Source of the DNA: an uncultured Burkholderiales bacterium | GTDB lineage: Bacteria; Pseudomonadota; Gammaproteobacteria; Burkholderiales; Burkholderiaceae_C | Direction of reading: 5' to 3' | Assembly: GCA_903861115.1 (NCBI GenBank) | Contig: CAIOTD010000025.1 | Coordinates: 1-64,000 of the forward strand | DNA length: 64,000 nt | Shown: positions 59,868-64,000 of the stretch, piece by piece | Numbering within the stretch: the first letter of the stretch is position 1 | How the letters are laid out: each line of letters starts with the position of its first letter | Translations under genes and position numbers: made by a program | Notes under the pieces: generated by a model | What the model was told of the DNA's origin: nothing | Database searches by the model: none | Seen by the model: only the letters and a program-made list of their open reading frames with translations

Positions 59868-60848
59868 ATGACCGATCGATTCAAATCCATTCAACACTTC
59901 AGCCTCGCAGTGCTTTGCACACTTTCATGCGCCTTCAGTCTTGCAGGCGCCTACCCCGATCATCCCGTTCACGTCATCACCCCTTTCCCAGCAGGTGGCG
60001 CAGCGGATGTGGTGCTCAGACTGGTCACGCAAAAATTATCCGAATCCCTTGGCTCACCCTTTGTCGTTGAAAACAAAGCAGGTGCGGGCGGCGGCATTGG
60101 GAGCCTGTTTGTTGCAAAAGCCGAACCGGACGGATACACATTGCTGTTGACCTCCAGCAGCGCCATGTCGATCAACCCCCTTTTGGCAGAAAAGTCCCTC
60201 TACAACCCATTCACTGACTTTACGCCGATTGTTTTGATTGGCTCATCTCCCAATGTGTTGGTTGTCAACCCCAAAGAGTCCATCAACACCATTGGCGACT
60301 TGATTGCTCAAGCCAAGGCGAAACCCTCACAATTCAGTTTTGCCTCCAACGGCGCGGGCACTTTGAGCCACCTCACCGGAGAGCTCTTTAACCAATATGC
60401 CAGCGTGTCACTGCTTCATGTCCCCTACAAAGGGGCTGCGCCCGCTGTTGCAGACACCATTGGAGGACAAGTGACCGCCTTGTTTGCGGCTTATGCAAGT
60501 GTCAACCCCATGGTCAAAGCCGGCAAGCTCAAAATGATCGGCGTCACCAGTCTCAATCGCCTTGAAATCACCCCTGACGTTCCTACCCTTTCAGAAAGTG
60601 GGCTCAAAGGATTTGAGTCCAATCAGTGGTGGGGCTTGTATGGGCCGCCCGCCATGAGTGGATCCGTTGTGGCTAGACTCAACAGCGAGATGAATAAAAT
60701 CTTAAGCAACAAAGAAACCAAAAAACGATTTGCTGAAGAGTCCATTGAATTGATGGGTGGCACCCCCAGTCAACTCACACAGTACTTAAGAGCCGATTAC
60801 TCCAAATGGGAAAAAGTCATTAAAAATGCAAACATCAAAAATCAATGA
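59868..60848 (+). CDS. Bug-family substrate-binding protein (3)
   Basis: 326 residues. Signal peptide ends near 'AFSLAGA'; 'YPDHPVHVITPFPAGGAADVVLRL', 'SPFVVENKAGAGGGIGSLFVAKA' and 'HVPYKGAAPAVADTIGGQV'. It ends 23 bases inside the next gene's frame, so it is in one transcript with the two MmgE/PrpD genes. No TctA/TctB genes in reach. Confidence 0.9.
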   Translation: MTDRFKSIQHFSLAVLCTLSCAFSLAGAYPDHPVHVITPFPAGGAADVVLRLVTQKLSESLGSPFVVENKAGAGGGIGSLFVAKAEPDGYTLLLTSSSAMSINPLLAEKSLYNPFTDFTPIVLIGSSPNVLVVNPKESINTIGDLIAQAKAKPSQFSFASNGAGTLSHLTGELFNQYASVSLLHVPYKGAAPAVADTIGGQVTALFAAYASVNPMVKAGKLKMIGVTSLNRLEITPDVPTLSESGLKGFESNQWWGLYGPPAMSGSVVARLNSEMNKILSNKETKKRFAEESIELMGGTPSQLTQYLRADYSKWEKVIKNANIKNQ

Positions 60849-62250
60849 TCCAACTCAGAGCTTGACTCACGTTGGCGCCACGCACGCACTGGCGCAATTT
60901 GGCCACGATCTGAAATGGGACGCAGTTCCCGCTCGCGTCAAGGACATTTTGCAGGTCTTGATGATCGACATTTTTCGAGCCACTGTTGGCGGCATTGATC
61001 GCAAATGGACGCAAGACATTTTGTCGCTTTATCGGCACCACCAATCGGATCGCAATGCACAAGTCATGCTCCATGATCTGCAAGTCGACGTTGCCAAAGC
61101 GGCCTTCATCAACGGCACAGCTTGTGGCAGCTTGGACTGGGATGACTCGCATGTGGCAGCCATCATTCACCCTGGAGTTTGTGTGTGGCCTGCGGCACTT
61201 GCCATGGCACAAGTGACCCAAGCGAGCGGTCAAGCGCTCTTAGAGGCCTGCTTGGTGGGGTATGAGACTGCCATTCGCATTGGCATGTCCATTCAGCCTG
61301 AACATTCTTTGCGGGGCTTTCAAGGCACCCCCACATGCGGTGCATTTGGAGCCGCCGCTGCCTGTGCCAAATTGCTCAAATTGAATGTCGAACAACACCG
61401 CAATGCCCTTGGAATCGCGGCTACATTTGCATGTGGCATTTCTCAGTTTTTTGTGTCTGGCTCAGACATCAAACGCTTTCACGCGGGCAAAGCTGCCATG
61501 AATGGCGTAGAAGCCGCCCTGTTGGCGCACCAAGGCCTCAGTGGACCCATCGATGCCATTGAGGGTGTCCAAGGATTTGGAAAGGCTTTTTCTAACCGCT
61601 TCGATGAAAGCACAGTGACCCATCAATTGGGGACGTATTTTGAGATTGAAAAAATATCTCTCAAACCGCATGCTGGCAGTGTCCGAATGCAAAGTGCCAT
61701 TGAGTGCGCCTTGCACATCGCCAGCCAAAAGAACCTCCCGATTGAGCAAATTCAATCGATTGAAATTGGTGTGCATCCAGCCATGGTGGGCAAACTCACC
61801 GCCAACCAACCCGTTGATCACCAGCAGGCCCAATTGAGCACACCATTTGCAGTCGCCATGGCTTTTTACTTGAGCCTCACCCGAACGGGCCCCATTTCCC
61901 TGTCCATTGATGACTTCGCTCAGGCGTTTGAGAACCCTCTGGTGATGAAACTGTCCTCAAAAGTCTCTTGCTATGTGGACCCAGAGGTTGAGGAAAAAAC
62001 CTCCCAAGCCTCTGTGGCTGCAAGAGTGCGCTGTCACTTGCTTGATGGCTCAACATTGGAACACTTCATTGAGCATCCACTGGGCTGCCCGGCCAACCCC
62101 ATGAAACTTGCGGACATCTCCAGCCGATTTATCAACCTATCGCAAGAAAAGGTGGGCACCTCACACTGCCTGCAGTGGATTGAATCGACCCGAGATGTTG
62201 CCGGCCTGGCCAACACGAACGCCTTGATGGCCCTGAGGTTGAAATCATGA
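60826..62250 (+). CDS. MmgE/PrpD family protein (1)
   Basis: 474 residues. Family motifs: 'LDWDDSHVAAIIHPG' (substrate His/Asp region), 'RGFQGTPTCGAFGAAAACAKLL', 'SGSDIKRFHAGKAAMNGVEAALLA' with the near-standard KRxHAGxAA. The family includes 2-methylcitrate dehydratase, aconitate decarboxylase and epimerases of imino acids, so the reaction is open. The start overlaps the preceding Bug gene. Confidence 0.88.
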   Translation: MQTSKINDPTQSLTHVGATHALAQFGHDLKWDAVPARVKDILQVLMIDIFRATVGGIDRKWTQDILSLYRHHQSDRNAQVMLHDLQVDVAKAAFINGTACGSLDWDDSHVAAIIHPGVCVWPAALAMAQVTQASGQALLEACLVGYETAIRIGMSIQPEHSLRGFQGTPTCGAFGAAAACAKLLKLNVEQHRNALGIAATFACGISQFFVSGSDIKRFHAGKAAMNGVEAALLAHQGLSGPIDAIEGVQGFGKAFSNRFDESTVTHQLGTYFEIEKISLKPHAGSVRMQSAIECALHIASQKNLPIEQIQSIEIGVHPAMVGKLTANQPVDHQQAQLSTPFAVAMAFYLSLTRTGPISLSIDDFAQAFENPLVMKLSSKVSCYVDPEVEEKTSQASVAARVRCHLLDGSTLEHFIEHPLGCPANPMKLADISSRFINLSQEKVGTSHCLQWIESTRDVAGLANTNALMALRLKS

Positions 62251-63611
62251 AAGCCCCCACGCTTGAGTTGTCTGAATTTGTCGCAAGTGCGAAATACTCG
62301 CTCGCACCCCAAGCCATTCAAGATCAATTGATCGCGTGCTTGCTTGACTATTTTCGTGTCGCCTCCATTGGTCAGCGCATGCCTTGGAGTCGCTGGAGTG
62401 AAGCCTTCACGGCAAAGACCAGCCACTCGGGGAACAGTCGAGTTCTCTTTAGTGAGCTTGAACTCGATGCGCTCAGTTGCACCTTTTTAAATACGATCTA
62501 CGCCGGAAGTGTGGACGCGGATGATGTCCACGTGGGCGCCATGCTGCACCCAGGTTGCGTCGTCATCTCTAGCGCTTTGGCGATCGCGCAAGAGCGTCAA
62601 AGCACAGGCCTTGAAACACTTGATGCCATCTTGGCGGGCTATGAATGCATGATTCGACTGGGGCTCGCCATTCAACCGGGCCACTTTAAGCGGGGCTTTC
62701 AAAGCACGTCCACCTGTGGGGTCTTGGGCGCTGCAGTCACAGCAGCCAAATTGATTTTCAAGGGCCCTGATTGCGCTGTCAAAGTGGCCCAAACCTTGGG
62801 CGTGGCGGCCTCGTTTTGTGGCGGATTGACACAATTTTTTCATTCTGGCTCAACCGTCAAAAGATTGCATGCCGCTCAGGCGGCAAGCTCAGGCGTGAAG
62901 GCCGCACTCTTGGTGGAGGCGGGCTTTGATGGACCTATCGACATCTTAGAGGGCGAAGATGGTTTCTTTAAAGCCTACTCAGACAGCTTGGACTTGGGGC
63001 AGCTGCTCAATGGCTTGGGGCTGCATTATGAGACAGCAGGTGTGGCCATCAAACCGCATGCGAGCTCAGCGCGGGTGCTCTCGGCCATAGAAGCAGCCTC
63101 GACTTTTGTGGAGTCAAAGAATTTTGACCCACAAAAAATTGAACGCATCGACCTGGGTGTGCCCAAGGTCATCTTTGGCCGTTTAACGTCATCCAACCCA
63201 AAGGATGTGCAAGCGGCCCAGATGTCTGCTCCCTTTTGCGTAGCACTTGCGCTTCATTTGAGAAAAAACACCACACAGTCGATCAACATGGATGACTTTG
63301 ATCGCTTCATCCAAGACCCAGGCGTGAGAGCCTTGTGCGCAAAAATTCATTGCCATTTGGATGACCAAGTTGAAGCCACAAGCACTCAAGAATCGGTGAG
63401 TGCAAAGCTCACGATCACTTGGAGCGACAAAACGACGTCAAGTCATTTTATTCAAGCCCCCAAAGGCAGCGCCTCAAGACCTTATGAATTGAGCGACCAC
63501 TTGAGCAAATTAAGGGATGAACTGCACAAAAGATTGAGCCAAGAAAAAACCGCTCAACTCATTGAACGCGTGTTGAATTTCGCGCGCTTGGACACGGTGC
63601 ACGTCGACTAA
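62247..63611 (+). CDS. MmgE/PrpD family protein (2), divergent paralogue
   Basis: 454 residues; ATG overlaps the stop of copy 1 (ATGA). It aligns along most of its length with copy 1. Differences at conserved positions: 'DADDVHVGAMLHPG' for 'LDWDDSH', and 'SGSTVKRLHAAQAASSGVKA' where KRLHAGRAA is usual. It could have another substrate or form a heteromer with copy 1. Confidence 0.87.
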   Translation: MKAPTLELSEFVASAKYSLAPQAIQDQLIACLLDYFRVASIGQRMPWSRWSEAFTAKTSHSGNSRVLFSELELDALSCTFLNTIYAGSVDADDVHVGAMLHPGCVVISSALAIAQERQSTGLETLDAILAGYECMIRLGLAIQPGHFKRGFQSTSTCGVLGAAVTAAKLIFKGPDCAVKVAQTLGVAASFCGGLTQFFHSGSTVKRLHAAQAASSGVKAALLVEAGFDGPIDILEGEDGFFKAYSDSLDLGQLLNGLGLHYETAGVAIKPHASSARVLSAIEAASTFVESKNFDPQKIERIDLGVPKVIFGRLTSSNPKDVQAAQMSAPFCVALALHLRKNTTQSINMDDFDRFIQDPGVRALCAKIHCHLDDQVEATSTQESVSAKLTITWSDKTTSSHFIQAPKGSASRPYELSDHLSKLRDELHKRLSQEKTAQLIERVLNFARLDTVHVD

Positions 63612-63640
63612 GAGAGCGCGCTTTTTAAACGCACTCTCTT
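63610..63640. terminator. Terminator-like hairpin after the MmgE/PrpD pair
   Basis: AAGAGAG/CTCTCTT outer stem with inner GCG/CGC pairing and a T-rich loop, between convergent genes. No long T run follows, so strength is uncertain. Confidence 0.55.
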
Positions 63641-63684
63641 GGATGGAGCGGACCCATGACACGAGGTCCAGCGCCCATCGCGTT

Positions 63685-64000
63685 TTATTTGGCGCCTTGA
63701 GCCTCATCCAAATTGGCGGCCTCTTGCGCACGAATATCGGTGGTGAGCACACGACCGCTCTCAAGCGTCAACTTCTTCAAGGCACCACCCTTTTTGCCAT
63801 TGCGAAGAGGACTGAAGGCGACCACAACTTTGTCGCCCACTTTGGCTGAATTTCGCGTCCAGTTGCTCACCCTTGTCAAATTACCGGGACTGGTCATCTC
63901 CATCAACCAAACAGTGGGCTCCTCGTCTTTGATGGCGCCAGAAATAAAAATAGCCACATGGGGATTGGTCCACTGGACCTCCTTGATCACACCGGTGATG
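63685..64000 (-). CDS. DUF6152-type exported protein, C-terminal part (5' end outside window)
   Basis: The frame is open to the right edge; about 105 residues visible. 'ITGVIKEVQWTNPHVAIFI' and 'SPGNLTRVSNWTRNSAKVGDKVVVAFSP' are the pattern of DUF6152 periplasmic proteins. An internal GTG at 63990 is not the true start. Function unknown. Confidence 0.75.
   Translation of the reverse strand, partial: ITGVIKEVQWTNPHVAIFISGAIKDEEPTVWLMEMTSPGNLTRVSNWTRNSAKVGDKVVVAFSPLRNGKKGGALKKLTLESGRVLTTDIRAQEAANLDEAQGAK

Overview
This 64 kb window is a piece of a betaproteobacterial chromosome, most likely order Burkholderiales. Evidence: the pyrG-kdsA-eno-ftsB order, three Bug-family periplasmic receptors, trmJ-cysE divergent from suhB, pmbA divergent from darP (yjgA), rpsU followed by a yqeY-type gene, and a cyanophycin locus with two adjacent cphA genes and a dedicated ABC transporter. 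Base composition is moderate and fairly even. I found no tRNA, rRNA, CRISPR array, insertion sequence, phage gene or integron. Coding density is very high and most intergenic gaps are under 200 bases. Coordinates and motifs were read by eye; no database search was run.

Layout. 1-4.5 kb: 3' end of a methionine-synthase-like gene, then grpE-dnaK-dnaJ with a near-perfect sigma-32 promoter. 4.5-7.3 kb: a MocA-like nucleotidyltransferase and a secreted amidohydrolase with an extra N-terminal domain. 7.3-15.4 kb: the cyanophycin island. A DUF1854 protein and an ABC exporter with an unusual N-terminal domain lie on the minus strand, divergent from a degenerate cyanophycin synthetase paralogue (cphA') and a full cyanophycin synthetase (cphA). 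15.4-36 kb: housekeeping genes (parC/parE, dapA-bamC, a roxA-like oxygenase, dut-coaBC, pyrG-kdsA-eno-ftsB, hslO, a gamma-carbonic anhydrase, a DUF455 gene). 36-55 kb: xerD, murB, yajQ, plsY, rpsU, yqeY, pmbA/darP, mog, cysE-trmJ/suhB, mutS, uppP and glnS, with one orphan Bug receptor at 37-38 kb.

55.2-63.6 kb is the most accessory-looking part. It starts with a perfect FNR-type box correctly placed before a small four-cysteine protein. A catabolic-looking cluster follows: two alpha/beta hydrolases, two Bug receptors, a cyclase-family hydrolase and a tandem pair of divergent MmgE/PrpD proteins. The window ends inside a DUF6152-type gene.

The least understood parts are (i) the cyanophycin-linked ABC exporter plus DUF1854 protein and the cphA' paralogue with a destroyed Mur-ligase P-loop, (ii) the FNR-box small protein, and (iii) the MmgE/PrpD-Bug-hydrolase cluster, whose substrate cannot be told from sequence.
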